Origin: an uncultured Flavobacteriaceae bacterium
GTDB lineage: Bacteria > Bacteroidota > Bacteroidia > Flavobacteriales > Flavobacteriaceae
Direction: 5' to 3'
Assembly (NCBI GenBank): GCA_905182835.1
Contig: CAJJDI010000009.1
Coordinates: 17,475-81,474, forward strand
Length of the DNA stretch: 64,000 nt
Shown here: in pieces, positions 1 to 9,077 of the stretch
How the letters are laid out: the number at the start of each line of letters is the position of its first letter
Position numbering within the stretch: the stretch's first letter is position 1
Notes under the pieces: model-generated
The model's database searches: none
The model's input: only the letters and a program-made list of their open reading frames with translations
Told to the model about the DNA's origin: nothing
Translations under genes and position numbers: made by a program

Positions 1-2
1 CA

Positions 3-83
3 GTAATAATCTCAAATGGAAAAACATTTATAGGCAACAGTAAAAAAACTATACAAGAAGTGAAAAAACATCTAAGTGAATAA
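3..83 (+). CDS. C-terminal end of an unidentified protein (partial)
   Basis: Reading frame 3 is open from the window edge to a TAA at 81-83 and gives 26 residues ending in KKTIQEVKKHLSE. The stop overlaps the GTG start of the next gene by 8 bases, which is typical of genes in one transcript, and this is the main reason to believe it. The fragment is too short to name a family. Confidence 0.45.
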   Translation, partial: VIISNGKTFIGNSKKTIQEVKKHLSE

Positions 84-966
84 TAGACTACTTGCAATTA
101 TAGCTGCTTTATCCGCAACATCAATTTTTGGACTAAACCATACGATTACAAAAAGTTTAATGCCATTTTTCATAACGCCTTCTGCATTACTATTTGCTAG
201 GGTTTTAGGGGCATGCGCTCTATTTTGGGTTTTATCTATATTTAGTAAGCACGAAAAAATTGAAACAAAAGACTGGTCAAAATTTCTATTTTGTACTGTT
301 TTTGGTATGTCGGTAAATATGATTTCAGCAATTAAAGGTTTAGAACTATCTACTCCAATTAATAGTTCAATAATTTCAACAATTTCTCCTATTATAGTGT
401 TTATCATTTCTATAATAATAATAAAAGAAAAAGTAGTAAAGACAAGAATAATTGGTGTAGCTATCGGATTTGTAGGGGCAATATCAATAATACTAATTAA
501 TAGTAGAGCAGATATTAATACGGAAGATATAAGATCTGGGAATGTGTTATTGCTATTAAATAGCATTTCTTATGCCATATACTTAGTCTCTGTAAGATCA
601 TTAACAATAAAATATTCGGTTATAACAATTATGAAATGGCTATTTCTTTTTGGAGTAATTTTAAACGCTCCATTTTCTATTCAACAGTTTTTAGATGTAC
701 AGTGGCATATCTATGACAAAGTTGAATTTCTTAAGCTAAGTTTTGTAATAATAGGTGCAACATTTGCAGTTTATTTGCTAAATATATATGCATTAAAAAC
801 ACTAAAAGCATCTACCGTTGGAATGTTTATATACCTTCAACCAATAATTGGGATAATTTATGCTGTATATACTGGTAGCGATAGATTAAAATTAACTGAT
901 ATACTATCAATGACTCTTGTGTTTATAGGAATTTATTTAGTATCCTTAAAAAAAGAAGCTAATTGA
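76..966 (+). CDS. DMT-superfamily (EamA) inner-membrane transporter
   Basis: The 296-residue product is almost entirely hydrophobic, with about ten membrane segments arranged as two halves, the usual plan of EamA/RhaT drug/metabolite transporters. A first half beginning NNRLLAIIAALSATSIFGLN and a second half with FVIIGATFAVYLLNIYALKTL support this family. It starts with GTG at 76; the next in-frame ATG would remove the first membrane segment, and the upstream fragment overlaps this start by 8 bases, suggesting coupling. Substrate cannot be deduced: members export amino acids, metabolites or drugs. The antisense 164-residue ORF in this region is a shadow. Confidence 0.85.
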   Translation: MNNRLLAIIAALSATSIFGLNHTITKSLMPFFITPSALLFARVLGACALFWVLSIFSKHEKIETKDWSKFLFCTVFGMSVNMISAIKGLELSTPINSSIISTISPIIVFIISIIIIKEKVVKTRIIGVAIGFVGAISIILINSRADINTEDIRSGNVLLLLNSISYAIYLVSVRSLTIKYSVITIMKWLFLFGVILNAPFSIQQFLDVQWHIYDKVEFLKLSFVIIGATFAVYLLNIYALKTLKASTVGMFIYLQPIIGIIYAVYTGSDRLKLTDILSMTLVFIGIYLVSLKKEAN

Positions 967-974
967 GTTTTATA

Positions 975-982
975 TATCTTTG
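975..982 (+). promoter_or_regulatory. Candidate -7 box for the yicC operon
   Basis: TATCTTTG fits the Bacteroidota TAnnTTTG -7 consensus and lies about 20 bases before the yicC start. No good -33 TTG sits at the expected spacing, so the call is tentative. Confidence 0.35.
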
Positions 983-1002
983 TGTAAAATAAAAAATACT
1001 AC

Positions 1003-1860
1003 ATGATTCAATCAATGACAGGTTACGGAAAATCTACTCTTCAATTAGAAAGTGGAAATATAACGATTGAGATAAAGTCACTCAACAGTAAAAGCATAGA
1101 CTTAAACACAAGAATAACAAGCTCCGTTAGACCAAAAGAACTATTTATAAGAAAGCACCTGTCTGATAAATTAAAAAGAGGTAAAATTGAATTTCTTTTA
1201 TATAAAGAATCTAGTACTAATAAAAAAAACTCCCTACTAAATTCCGACTTAATAAATAACTATATAGATCAATTGAGAGGGATTGTTGATGGATCGGCTG
1301 TTGAACTATTAAAAATTGCTGTAAAAATGCCAGATGCAATTATTACGGAACAAGTTGAAGAAAATGAATCTGAATGGCCCGTGATTTTTAACAAAATAGA
1401 AAATGCAATTAAAGAAATAATTAAGTATAGAAAAGATGAAGGCCTAGTTTTAGAAAAAGATTTTATTAAAAGAATTAATAAAATTAAAGAGCTATTGCTT
1501 ACCGTTGAAGAAATTGATTCAAGTAGGATTGAACATATTAGATCTAGAATTAAAAATGAAATAAATAAATTAAAAATTGATCACGACAGTAATAGGTTTG
1601 AGCAAGAAATGATCTATTATTTAGAGAAAATAGACATTACAGAAGAGCGTGTTAGACTTGAAAATCATTTAAGTTATTTTATTTCTTCACTAGAAAATGA
1701 AAATTCAAATGGTAAAAAATTAGGATTTATTAGCCAAGAAATTGGTAGAGAAGTCAATACTATAGGTTCAAAAGCTAATAATTCAGAGATGCAAAAAGCT
1801 GTAATTCAAATGAAAGATGAGTTAGAAAAAATAAAAGAGCAATTATTAAACGTTTTGTAA
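1003..1860 (+). CDS. yicC: YicC-family endoribonuclease
   Basis: The 285-residue protein opens with MIQSMTGYGKS, the YicC hallmark, and ends with a conserved DUF1732-type tail (FISQEIGREVNTIGSKANNS, then a short helix). Members are hexameric endoribonucleases implicated in RNA turnover and stationary-phase survival. The long middle part is rich in Lys/Glu and is predicted helical. Its stop codon overlaps the gmk start as TAATG, so the two are likely translated together; yicC next to gmk is a widely conserved order. Length is normal and the frame is intact. Confidence 0.93.
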   Translation: MIQSMTGYGKSTLQLESGNITIEIKSLNSKSIDLNTRITSSVRPKELFIRKHLSDKLKRGKIEFLLYKESSTNKKNSLLNSDLINNYIDQLRGIVDGSAVELLKIAVKMPDAIITEQVEENESEWPVIFNKIENAIKEIIKYRKDEGLVLEKDFIKRINKIKELLLTVEEIDSSRIEHIRSRIKNEINKLKIDHDSNRFEQEMIYYLEKIDITEERVRLENHLSYFISSLENENSNGKKLGFISQEIGREVNTIGSKANNSEMQKAVIQMKDELEKIKEQLLNVL

Positions 1861-2435
1861 TGAAAAAAGAGAAATTAATTATAATTGCTGCTCCATCTGG
1901 CACTGGTAAAACAACTATAGTGAAAAAACTATTGTCTTTAGAGTTATTAAATTTAGGGTTTTCAGTTTCATCGACCACAAGAACTAATAGAGATAATGAA
2001 ATAAACGGAAGAGATTATCATTTTCTGACTGTAGACGATTTTAAAGAAAAAATTCTGAATAACGAATTTATAGAATCTGAAGAGGTCTATGAAAACATTT
2101 ATTACGGAACAACAAAATCAGAAATACATAGATTAAATAATGAAGGTAAAAATATTATTTTCGATATTGATGTAGTTGGCGGATTGAATATTAAAAGACA
2201 ATACCCAGATACAAGTATTTCTATTTTTATAGCTCCTCCTAATTTAAATGAATTAAAAAATAGATTAATCAACAGAAAAACCGAGACCTCAGAAAGTATA
2301 GATTATCGACTTAATAAAGCTTCTAAAGAACTCACTTTTTCTAATAAATATGATTTCGTGATTATTAATGACAACTTAGAGGAAGCGACAGAGGAGGCAA
2401 AGGGAATAATATATCAGTTTATAACAAAGAAATGA
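1860..2435 (+). CDS. gmk: Guanylate kinase
   Basis: This enzyme phosphorylates GMP to GDP with ATP. The P-loop APSGTGKTT lies at residues 10-18, followed by the GMP-binding segment SSTTRTNRDNEINGRDYHFL at about 38-57 and the IFDIDVVGG stretch near residue 100. At 191 residues it has the usual length. It is joined to yicC by TAATG and to nadD by an ATGA overlap, so it sits in the middle of a tightly packed operon. Nothing unusual is seen. Confidence 0.96.
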   Translation: MKKEKLIIIAAPSGTGKTTIVKKLLSLELLNLGFSVSSTTRTNRDNEINGRDYHFLTVDDFKEKILNNEFIESEEVYENIYYGTTKSEIHRLNNEGKNIIFDIDVVGGLNIKRQYPDTSISIFIAPPNLNELKNRLINRKTETSESIDYRLNKASKELTFSNKYDFVIINDNLEEATEEAKGIIYQFITKK

Positions 2436-3004
2436 ATATAGGACTATACTTTGGCACTTTTAACCCTGTACATAATGGCCACATTAGTATTGCTAACTCT
2501 GTTTTAAATTATTCTAAAGTTGACAAATTATGGCTTGTACTAACTCCACAAAGTCCGCACAAAACTAAAAGTAGACTTATTGATTTTAAACACAGGTATG
2601 AGATGTTGAAAATTGCCTGCGAAAAGTGTGAAAATATTTTACCTATAGATATTGAAGAAAACCTGCCATCTCCTAATTATTCCATAGACACATTAAAATA
2701 CTTGAAAAAAGAATATAACAGCCATAACTTCAGCTTAGTAACAGGCAGCGATAATATGCAAAAATTTACAACCTGGAAAGATTATATTAAAATCGTAGAG
2801 AATCATAAAATCTATGTGTATCCTAGAGGGAATTGTTTAAGTAATTTTACTCACGAAAATATTAATTACTTAAAGGCACCTTATATTAATATTTCTGCTT
2901 CTAAAATAAGAAAAGACATAGTCAATAATCAAATTGATAATCTAAAAATTGATCCATGGGTTTTTAAATACATAGTGGATAATAATATTGAAATAAATAT
3001 TTAA
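2432..3004 (+). CDS. nadD: Nicotinate-nucleotide adenylyltransferase
   Basis: NadD makes deamido-NAD from nicotinate mononucleotide and ATP. The nucleotidyltransferase signature GTFNPVHNGHISIA is at residues 8-21 and the second ATP-binding motif ISASKIRKDI is near residue 155. The length of 190 residues is standard. The start overlaps the gmk stop by four bases (ATGA). The yicC-gmk-nadD order is common in Flavobacteriia. Confidence 0.95.
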   Translation: MNIGLYFGTFNPVHNGHISIANSVLNYSKVDKLWLVLTPQSPHKTKSRLIDFKHRYEMLKIACEKCENILPIDIEENLPSPNYSIDTLKYLKKEYNSHNFSLVTGSDNMQKFTTWKDYIKIVENHKIYVYPRGNCLSNFTHENINYLKAPYINISASKIRKDIVNNQIDNLKIDPWVFKYIVDNNIEINI

Positions 3005-3019
3005 TAATAACTGAAAAGA

Positions 3020-4021
3020 ATGAAATCTAATTTAAAGTACGCAGTGATTGGTAGTGGTAGCTGGGCTACTGCAATTGTTAAAATTCTTTCAGATAACTTA
3101 GATACAGTTAGTTGGTATATTAGAAATGAGGATAATTTAAATTACATTTTAAAGAATAATCATAATCCAAATTATTTAAGCTCTGTTGAAATAAACCTTA
3201 CAAAGGTCCAAGTTAATAGTGATATAAATGAAGTTGTTAAAAATGCAGATGTAATTATATTGGTAGTCCCCTCTGAGTTCATAAATTCTGAGCTTAAGAA
3301 AATCAAAGTTGATATATCAAAAAAAGTAGTTATATCTGGCATAAAGGGAATAGTTCCTGAAACTGGGCTTTTATTAGGTGAACATATGATAAAAGAATTT
3401 CATATATTAAATGATAATTTTTTAGTGATTGCAGGTCCTTGTCATGCTGAAGAAGTTGCTTTAGAAAGACTTTCTTATTTAACTATTGCATGCTCTGAAA
3501 AACGTTTAGCTAAATCAATTTGTCGAGATTTTAATAATGATTATATAAAAACTAAAGTAAGTGATGATGTAATTGGAATTGAATACTCAAGCATGTTAAA
3601 GAATATATATGCTATAGCTGCAGGTATTGCGCATGGTCTTGGATATGGTGATAATTTTCAAAGTATCTTGATGAGTAATGCAATAAGAGAAATAAGTAGG
3701 TTTATAAAGAAGAGACATAAAATAAAAAGAAACATTAATAATTCTGCTTATTTGGGTGACTTATTAGTTACAGGCTATTCTGTATTTTCAAGAAATAGAA
3801 TGTTCGGAAATATGATTGGAAAAGGGTATACCGTAAAATCTGCTCAGATGGAAATGAAAATGATTGCTGAAGGGTATAGTTCAACTAAAAAAGCAATGCA
3901 TTTAAATTCTGAGAGTGTAAAAAAAGCTAAGATTCCAATTATAGAAGCTGTCTACGACATTCTGTATCATAGAAAAAGTCCAAAAAATACTTTTAAAATT
4001 TTAAACGAAAAATTAAATTAA
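3020..4021 (+). CDS. gpsA: NAD(P)-dependent glycerol-3-phosphate dehydrogenase
   Basis: GpsA reduces dihydroxyacetone phosphate to sn-glycerol-3-phosphate for phospholipid synthesis. The Rossmann motif [13 protein letters not shown] is near residue 11, the segment VISGIKGI is near 107, and the catalytic lysine region [20 protein letters not shown] is near 190. At 333 residues it is full length. It follows nadD by 15 bases and probably shares its transcript. Its TAA stop lies in the palindrome TTAA at 4018-4021, which also holds the stop of the convergent pheS. Confidence 0.95.
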   Translation: MKSNLKYAVIGSGSWATAIVKILSDNLDTVSWYIRNEDNLNYILKNNHNPNYLSSVEINLTKVQVNSDINEVVKNADVIILVVPSEFINSELKKIKVDISKKVVISGIKGIVPETGLLLGEHMIKEFHILNDNFLVIAGPCHAEEVALERLSYLTIACSEKRLAKSICRDFNNDYIKTKVSDDVIGIEYSSMLKNIYAIAAGIAHGLGYGDNFQSILMSNAIREISRFIKKRHKIKRNINNSAYLGDLLVTGYSVFSRNRMFGNMIGKGYTVKSAQMEMKMIAEGYSSTKKAMHLNSESVKKAKIPIIEAVYDILYHRKSPKNTFKILNEKLN

Positions 4022-5037
4022 AGTGAAGATTTAAATTGCTTAATAAATCTTGTGTCATTTTCACTTAGAAGCCTAATGTCATTTATTTGATGAAGTAAAA
4101 GAGCTATTCTATCAATGCCCATTCCAAATGCAAATCCAGAGTACTTTTTAGAATCAATTCCGCAATTATCTAATACATTAGGATCAACCATTCCACAACC
4201 CATGATTTCTAACCAGCCTGTTCCTTTAGTCATTTTATAATCTGTTTCATTATTTAAACCCCAGTATACATCTACTTCTGCGCTTGGTTCAGTAAATGGA
4301 AAATACGATGGTCTTAGTCTTATTTTTGATTTTCCAAAGAGTTCTTTAGTGAAAAATTCCAAGGTTTGTTTTAGGTCTGCGAAACTAACATTTTCATCTA
4401 TATAAAGCCCCTCGACTTGATGGAAAAAACAATGCGATCTAGCAGATATAGCCTCGTTTCTGTAAACCCTACCTGGAGAAATTGTTCTAATAGGAGGTTT
4501 GTTATTTTCCATGTATCTAACCTGAACAGAACTTGTATGCGTTCTTAATAACAAGTCAGGGTTGGTTTGGATAAAAAAAGTATCCTGCATGTCTCTTGCG
4601 GGATGGTATTCTGGCAAATTTAAAGCAGTGAAATTATGCCAATCATCTTCAATTTCAGGGCCCTCACTAACATTATAACCTATACTAGAGAAAATATCTA
4701 TAATTCTATTTTTTACAATTGTAATAGGATGTTTAGATCCAATTTCAATAGAGCTGCCAGGTCTTGTTAAATCATTTAAAAGTTGTGAGTTAGTTGAACA
4801 GTTAGATAGCAAAGAATTTAAATCGTTTAATTTATTTTGAGCTGATATTTTAAGTTTATTTATACTTAGCCCGTATTCTTTTTTTCTGCTGTTTTCAACA
4901 TTCTTAAATTCAGAAAAATAATAATTAATTAGTCCTTTTTTAGCAAGAAACTTAATTCGAAATTTTTCTATTTCTTCCTTAGAAGTTGAATTAAAAGATT
5001 CAATTTCTTTAATGTTATGTAAAATTTGTTCAATCAT
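4018..5037 (-). CDS. pheS: Phenylalanine--tRNA ligase alpha subunit
   Basis: PheS is the catalytic subunit of the alpha2-beta2 enzyme that charges tRNA-Phe. The N-terminal coiled coil that binds tRNA covers about residues 1-85. The class II core follows, with [12 protein letters not shown] and [23 protein letters not shown], and motif 3 [13 protein letters not shown] is near the C-terminus. The length of 339 residues is normal. The beta subunit gene pheT is not in this window, so the two are unlinked or at least not adjacent here. The 3' end overlaps the convergent gpsA by four bases. Confidence 0.96.
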   Translation of the reverse strand: MIEQILHNIKEIESFNSTSKEEIEKFRIKFLAKKGLINYYFSEFKNVENSRKKEYGLSINKLKISAQNKLNDLNSLLSNCSTNSQLLNDLTRPGSSIEIGSKHPITIVKNRIIDIFSSIGYNVSEGPEIEDDWHNFTALNLPEYHPARDMQDTFFIQTNPDLLLRTHTSSVQVRYMENNKPPIRTISPGRVYRNEAISARSHCFFHQVEGLYIDENVSFADLKQTLEFFTKELFGKSKIRLRPSYFPFTEPSAEVDVYWGLNNETDYKMTKGTGWLEIMGCGMVDPNVLDNCGIDSKKYSGFAFGMGIDRIALLLHQINDIRLLSENDTRFIKQFKSSL

Positions 5038-5068
5038 GTTTTTTAATCAAATTCAAATTTAATGATTC

Positions 5069-5422
5069 TTATTCAATATAATTAGATTTAATAAAATAGT
5101 TGACTATTGCATCTTTCATTAAAATAGATTGTTCACCAGCTTTTAGATTTGGGAGTTCCTTCAAACATTTATAATGTGGCCATCCTTGTTCATCTACATA
5201 ATCAAATTCATAATAACCATAGTCACTCAATAATTTGCATATTGCTATATGCATCAAATCAAGTTTTTGATTCTTGCTGAATTTAGAGTGTAATTGTTGT
5301 AGTTCTTGAACTCCTATCAAATAAATTATAGAGTCTAAATCTATCTTATCTCCATCTCGAAAATCAATTGATAACTTGTCAGTTAGCAAATTCCATCTTT
5401 CTTTAAGCTTTGAATTAATCAT
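5069..5422 (-). CDS. Small protein of unknown function (117 aa)
   Basis: I do not recognise a named family. The product is soluble, acidic and Leu/Asp-rich, without a signal peptide or membrane segment. It contains GYYEFDYVDEQGWPHYKCL in its second half. It lies 31 bases upstream of pheS on the same strand and is probably co-transcribed with it. TAACTTCG on the minus strand just upstream (about 5440-5447) resembles a flavobacterial -7 box. The clean frame and codon use like its neighbours make a real gene likely. Confidence 0.75.
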   Translation of the reverse strand: MINSKLKERWNLLTDKLSIDFRDGDKIDLDSIIYLIGVQELQQLHSKFSKNQKLDLMHIAICKLLSDYGYYEFDYVDEQGWPHYKCLKELPNLKAGEQSILMKDAIVNYFIKSNYIE

Positions 5423-5501
5423 TATTATATTTATTAAACGAAGTTAGTATTATCATTTATGTTATTCAATAAATAAAATTTCTTTTATTTGTAAAAATAT
5501 T

Positions 5502-5993
5502 ATGATGAGTTACATTGACATTTTTATTTCAGTTTTTCTTTTATTTGGATTTATTAAAGGTATATATAAAGGATTTATAGGTGAGGTTGCATCTGTAATT
5601 GGATTAATATTAGGGATTTATTTAGCTTCTAAGTTTAGTGGTAAATTATCTTATTATCTTGAGGGGTTTATTGACTGGCAAGCTAATTACCTTTCCTTTT
5701 TATCATTTGCTATCTTACTAATATTAACCATACTTATAGTTTCAGTAACCGGAAAAATGATTACTAAACTCGCAAAATTAATAGCCTTAGGAATATTCAA
5801 TAAGTTGTTAGGAGGGTTTTTTGGGCTTTTAAAAAACGTGTTGATTTTAAGTATCGTAGCCGTTATTTTCAACATGGCGAATGGTTCTTTAAAGTTAATA
5901 GAAGAGGATAAACTTGAATTATCAATATATTATAAGCCGTTTAACGAAGTAAGTGAGTTAATATTACCCTATGTAATACAAGAAATTAATTAG
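5502..5993 (+). CDS. CvpA-family inner-membrane protein
   Basis: The 163-residue protein has four hydrophobic segments and the CvpA-type opening MSYIDIFISVFLLFGFIKGIYKGF followed by a Gly-rich segment. CvpA proteins are linked to colicin V export and envelope stress or bile resistance in enterics; the role in Bacteroidota is not settled. It is transcribed divergently from the 117-residue gene and converges on the carbonic anhydrase, sharing bases of the two stop codons at 5990-5993. The start ATG is at 5502; a second ATG follows at 5505. Confidence 0.82.
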   Translation: MMSYIDIFISVFLLFGFIKGIYKGFIGEVASVIGLILGIYLASKFSGKLSYYLEGFIDWQANYLSFLSFAILLILTILIVSVTGKMITKLAKLIALGIFNKLLGGFFGLLKNVLILSIVAVIFNMANGSLKLIEEDKLELSIYYKPFNEVSELILPYVIQEIN

Positions 5994-6571
5994 TTTAAAA
6001 TTCTAATTTCTCCAGTTATTAAACTATACATAGCTCCAACTAATATTAGTTCATTGTTCTTTTCAAGATTACTTAAAATAGGACTTTTAAATCTTATCCT
6101 ATCTAATGTTAGTAGAACGCTTAATTCAGAAACTTTTGTAATATATTGATTCCTGTCTTTGTCAAAATTAATTTTTTGTGAAATAGCTTTTATTGCCGGG
6201 GCTATATGCGGTTTTAAATTAACAAATAAAGTTTCGTGATTATCACAAACAGAAGTTACTGCTCCACAATCTTCATGACCTAAAACTATTAATACTTTAC
6301 AGCCCTTAAAATTACAAGCAAATTCAAAAGAATTAATTATATCCTTGTTTTCTATATTCCCAGCTATTCTAGAAACATATAAGTCTCCTATACCTTGATC
6401 AAAGATTACTTCTGGAATTACCCTAGAATCTATACATGATAGTATAATCGCTTTTGGCTCATTACTTAAAACCTCTTTGTTATTAATAATGGTGGTACTC
6501 TGGTTCTTTTGAAACCTTAAATTACCTTGAATTAATTCTTCAAAAATAAACTTAGCTGAATTTGTACTCAT
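5990..6571 (-). CDS. Beta-class carbonic anhydrase
   Basis: This zinc enzyme interconverts CO2 and bicarbonate. Zinc ligands and catalytic dyad are visible as CIDSR (Cys46, Asp48, Arg50) and GHEDCGAV (His99, Cys102). The 193-residue length and lack of signal peptide fit a cytoplasmic beta-CA. The first motif reads CIDSR rather than the more usual CSDSR. Its ATG overlaps the batE stop by one base (TAATG), so it is the last, translationally coupled gene of the Bat operon, which hints at a physiological link to that system. Confidence 0.92.
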   Translation of the reverse strand: MSTNSAKFIFEELIQGNLRFQKNQSTTIINNKEVLSNEPKAIILSCIDSRVIPEVIFDQGIGDLYVSRIAGNIENKDIINSFEFACNFKGCKVLIVLGHEDCGAVTSVCDNHETLFVNLKPHIAPAIKAISQKINFDKDRNQYITKVSELSVLLTLDRIRFKSPILSNLEKNNELILVGAMYSLITGEIRILN

Positions 6572-7317
6572 TATATAACTTTAATTTGATTTTTAATTAC
6601 CCAACCAATTTGACCATCTGCTAATTTAATTTTTATCCAATCTTCATCAAAATCTTCTAATATTTCAATTTTTGTTCCTTCATGGAGTTCAAATAAAACT
6701 TCACTGTTATTGTTTGGTTCTAAATTAACCTCAACTGTTTCATCAAATACAATTGCATATTGAAAATTGTTTTGAATATTATATTTTTTGAAACTTATAA
6801 ATAACAAACAACTTGTTAATATGTAAGATAAAACAAATAATGTAAATGTTATTCTTTTAATCCTTGTGGAGTTTGATAAAGAATAAAAAAGAAAAAGAAA
6901 AGAAGAAGTTACCCCTAGAGCAATACATAGGAGTGACCAAGTGTGTAGTGAGAAATAGTTAAAAATATAATCAGTTTTTTTGCTTACGATATCAAAAGGA
7001 AGAGCTTCTATATCATCAATAGTAAGGTGGTTTAAGTATTCTAGGTTTTGAGATAAATTGAAATCATTAGGAAAATATTTTAATCCTATCTCATAATAAT
7101 AAATCCCTAATGCAAGGCTATCCAACTTATAATATGCATTTCCCAAATTAAAATATACTTCTGGGGAATGATCTCCATTAATTATAATTTCATTATACTT
7201 TTGAATTGCTGATACAAAATCTCCAGAATTATATTTTTCGTTTGCATTGACAAAAGTTTCTTTTTGCTGAGAAAAAATAAGATTAGTAAATAATATAAAT
7301 AGTAAAAAATTCTTCAT
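6571..7317 (-). CDS. batE: BatE: TPR and SH3 domain membrane protein
   Basis: The 248-residue product has a signal-like N-terminus, two TPR motifs (about residues 25-90, including SPEVYFNLGNAYYKL), two membrane segments at about 128-180, and a C-terminal bacterial SH3 domain (about 185-248) ending in DGQIGWVIKNQIKVI. This matches BatE of the Bacteroides aerotolerance operon. The SH3 part would face the periplasm and may bind peptidoglycan or a partner protein. It follows batD by two bases and is coupled to the carbonic anhydrase. Confidence 0.85.
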   Translation of the reverse strand: MKNFLLFILFTNLIFSQQKETFVNANEKYNSGDFVSAIQKYNEIIINGDHSPEVYFNLGNAYYKLDSLALGIYYYEIGLKYFPNDFNLSQNLEYLNHLTIDDIEALPFDIVSKKTDYIFNYFSLHTWSLLCIALGVTSSFLFLFYSLSNSTRIKRITFTLFVLSYILTSCLLFISFKKYNIQNNFQYAIVFDETVEVNLEPNNNSEVLFELHEGTKIEILEDFDEDWIKIKLADGQIGWVIKNQIKVI

Positions 7318-7319
7318 AG

Positions 7320-9077
7320 TTATTTAAGTTCTTTGTCAATTTTTGAAATAATTTCAACTGCTTTATTATAATCAGAATTCATTTCAACATCTGTTATTGG
7401 TGTATACCTGGCCATTTCGCAATTGCTAAATAATTTATTTAAAGATGTAATGATTTCTATATCAACTGCTCTTTTATTTAATTCAAATTCAATATTGCTT
7501 TTAGTGTAATTACTGTTTTCAAATAAAATAATAGATTTTAAGTAGTTGTGTAAAGCTCTATCTAAAGATTCATAAAATTTTTCTTTGCTACCTAGGTTAG
7601 ACATGGCTTCTGCCAAATATTTTTTTGCTAATTTTTTTGCTTGTATTGATGTATTAGAGTCTAAGAATTTGTTTCGATTAGTAAAATACTTTATTAAAAA
7701 TAATATTAGTAAAACAATGATGAGTGGAGATATAAGTAAAACCCAAAAAATAGATGAATTAAAAAAGGAGTTAGTTCTAATCTTCGTCAACTTAGTCTTA
7801 GTTTTAAAAGGAAGAAAATTAACTGCCTTTGCTTTGAGTCTAATTTTAGAATCATTGTTTCTTGCTACTTCAGTATTCCATTCCTCTCCATCAATATCAA
7901 TATTGATTTCATCTGAGCTTACAACTCTATATGTTTCAGAGTCTAAGTCAAAATAAGAAAATAATATTTTTGGGACTTTATATCTACCTGGGTTTGAAGG
8001 TACAATTGTGTATAAATCCTTAACACTACCTTTCATTCCATATATACTTGTGCTAATATTTTCTTCTCTTTCAGGCTCATAAACCTCTAAAGATATTGGT
8101 AAAGTAAACTCAGGAAGTTGAAATAATTTTAGATTTCCTTGACCTTTTATTTCTAATTTTAATTCTAAAGCTTCTGAGACAGATAGTTTACTTTTTGAAC
8201 TATTTATAAAAAACTTGAAAGATCCAACTGCGCCACTAAAGTTTTTCGGTTTATTATTCAGCGGTAAGGGCTTTACCTTAATTTTTTTACCCCCCGAAGT
8301 AACTATTTTTTGAGAAGATTTCATAATTCTCTGTCCAAAAAAATCTCGTCTATTTGTTGGTAACTGTAAGGTTAAATCTAAAGATAAAGGCTCTATTATA
8401 AGCTCACCTTCCTTTTGAGGGTAAAGCACTGTTTTTTTAAGAGTAACAAATCTATAAGACTCGCCATTATAAAATCCATCTTCTACTGTATAGTTATCAA
8501 TGTTTATGTTTTGACTCCAAAAATCAACATATCTAGGGGAAGACAATTCTCTCCAATTATTAATTCCAATATCAGAAGAAAAATAAAGCTTGTGAACCAC
8601 TGAAAAACCTTCATTTAAATAAGGTGATATTTTAGATATTTCAGACACCAAGTACACTTCTCCATCAGAAATATAATTTGGATCATTCTCTTTGTTTGGA
8701 GTTTTAACAGCGGCAATAACTTTAATTTCAACAGGCAGGGTTTTATAAAGTTTCCCATCTATTTCAATTTTAGCTTGACCAATTTTAAAAACACCCATTT
8801 TTATTGGCAACAAAAAATAAGTATACGTTTTACTATATGATCTAGTTCCATTTACCCATGAATTTTTTATTGATTGGGTCGGACCTCCTACTACTTTAAA
8901 ATTTTTAAAACTTGGAGGGTTGAAATTATCCCCATCTTCATTTAACGTAAACTCTACACTTAACCTTTCGTTGATGCCTAAAGAAGATTTATTAACCTTA
9001 GTTTCAAAATTTATTTGAGAAACAATACTTAGGTTAAAAAAAAGTAAAACAAGATTTAAAAATAATTTATAATTCAT
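7320..9077 (-). CDS. batD: BatD: oxygen-tolerance family membrane protein
   Basis: The 585-residue protein starts with a signal peptide (ends near VSQ, residue 21), then has a long beta-rich periplasmic region with the BatD pattern (FKVVGGPTQS, KTYTYFLLPIKMGVFKIG), one membrane segment at about 443-466 and a cytoplasmic helical tail. BatD proteins are thought to anchor the VWA proteins BatA/BatB at the inner membrane. It abuts batC with a one-base overlap. The exact biochemical role of the family is unknown. Confidence 0.9.
   Translation of the reverse strand: MNYKLFLNLVLLFFNLSIVSQINFETKVNKSSLGINERLSVEFTLNEDGDNFNPPSFKNFKVVGGPTQSIKNSWVNGTRSYSKTYTYFLLPIKMGVFKIGQAKIEIDGKLYKTLPVEIKVIAAVKTPNKENDPNYISDGEVYLVSEISKISPYLNEGFSVVHKLYFSSDIGINNWRELSSPRYVDFWSQNINIDNYTVEDGFYNGESYRFVTLKKTVLYPQKEGELIIEPLSLDLTLQLPTNRRDFFGQRIMKSSQKIVTSGGKKIKVKPLPLNNKPKNFSGAVGSFKFFINSSKSKLSVSEALELKLEIKGQGNLKLFQLPEFTLPISLEVYEPEREENISTSIYGMKGSVKDLYTIVPSNPGRYKVPKILFSYFDLDSETYRVVSSDEINIDIDGEEWNTEVARNNDSKIRLKAKAVNFLPFKTKTKLTKIRTNSFFNSSIFWVLLISPLIIVLLILFLIKYFTNRNKFLDSNTSIQAKKLAKKYLAEAMSNLGSKEKFYESLDRALHNYLKSIILFENSNYTKSNIEFELNKRAVDIEIITSLNKLFSNCEMARYTPITDVEMNSDYNKAVEIISKIDKELK

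Noticed and set aside
72-566. 164-residue antisense ORF opposite the DMT transporter
   Set aside because: It mirrors the hydrophobic codons of the transporter and has no independent gene-like features.
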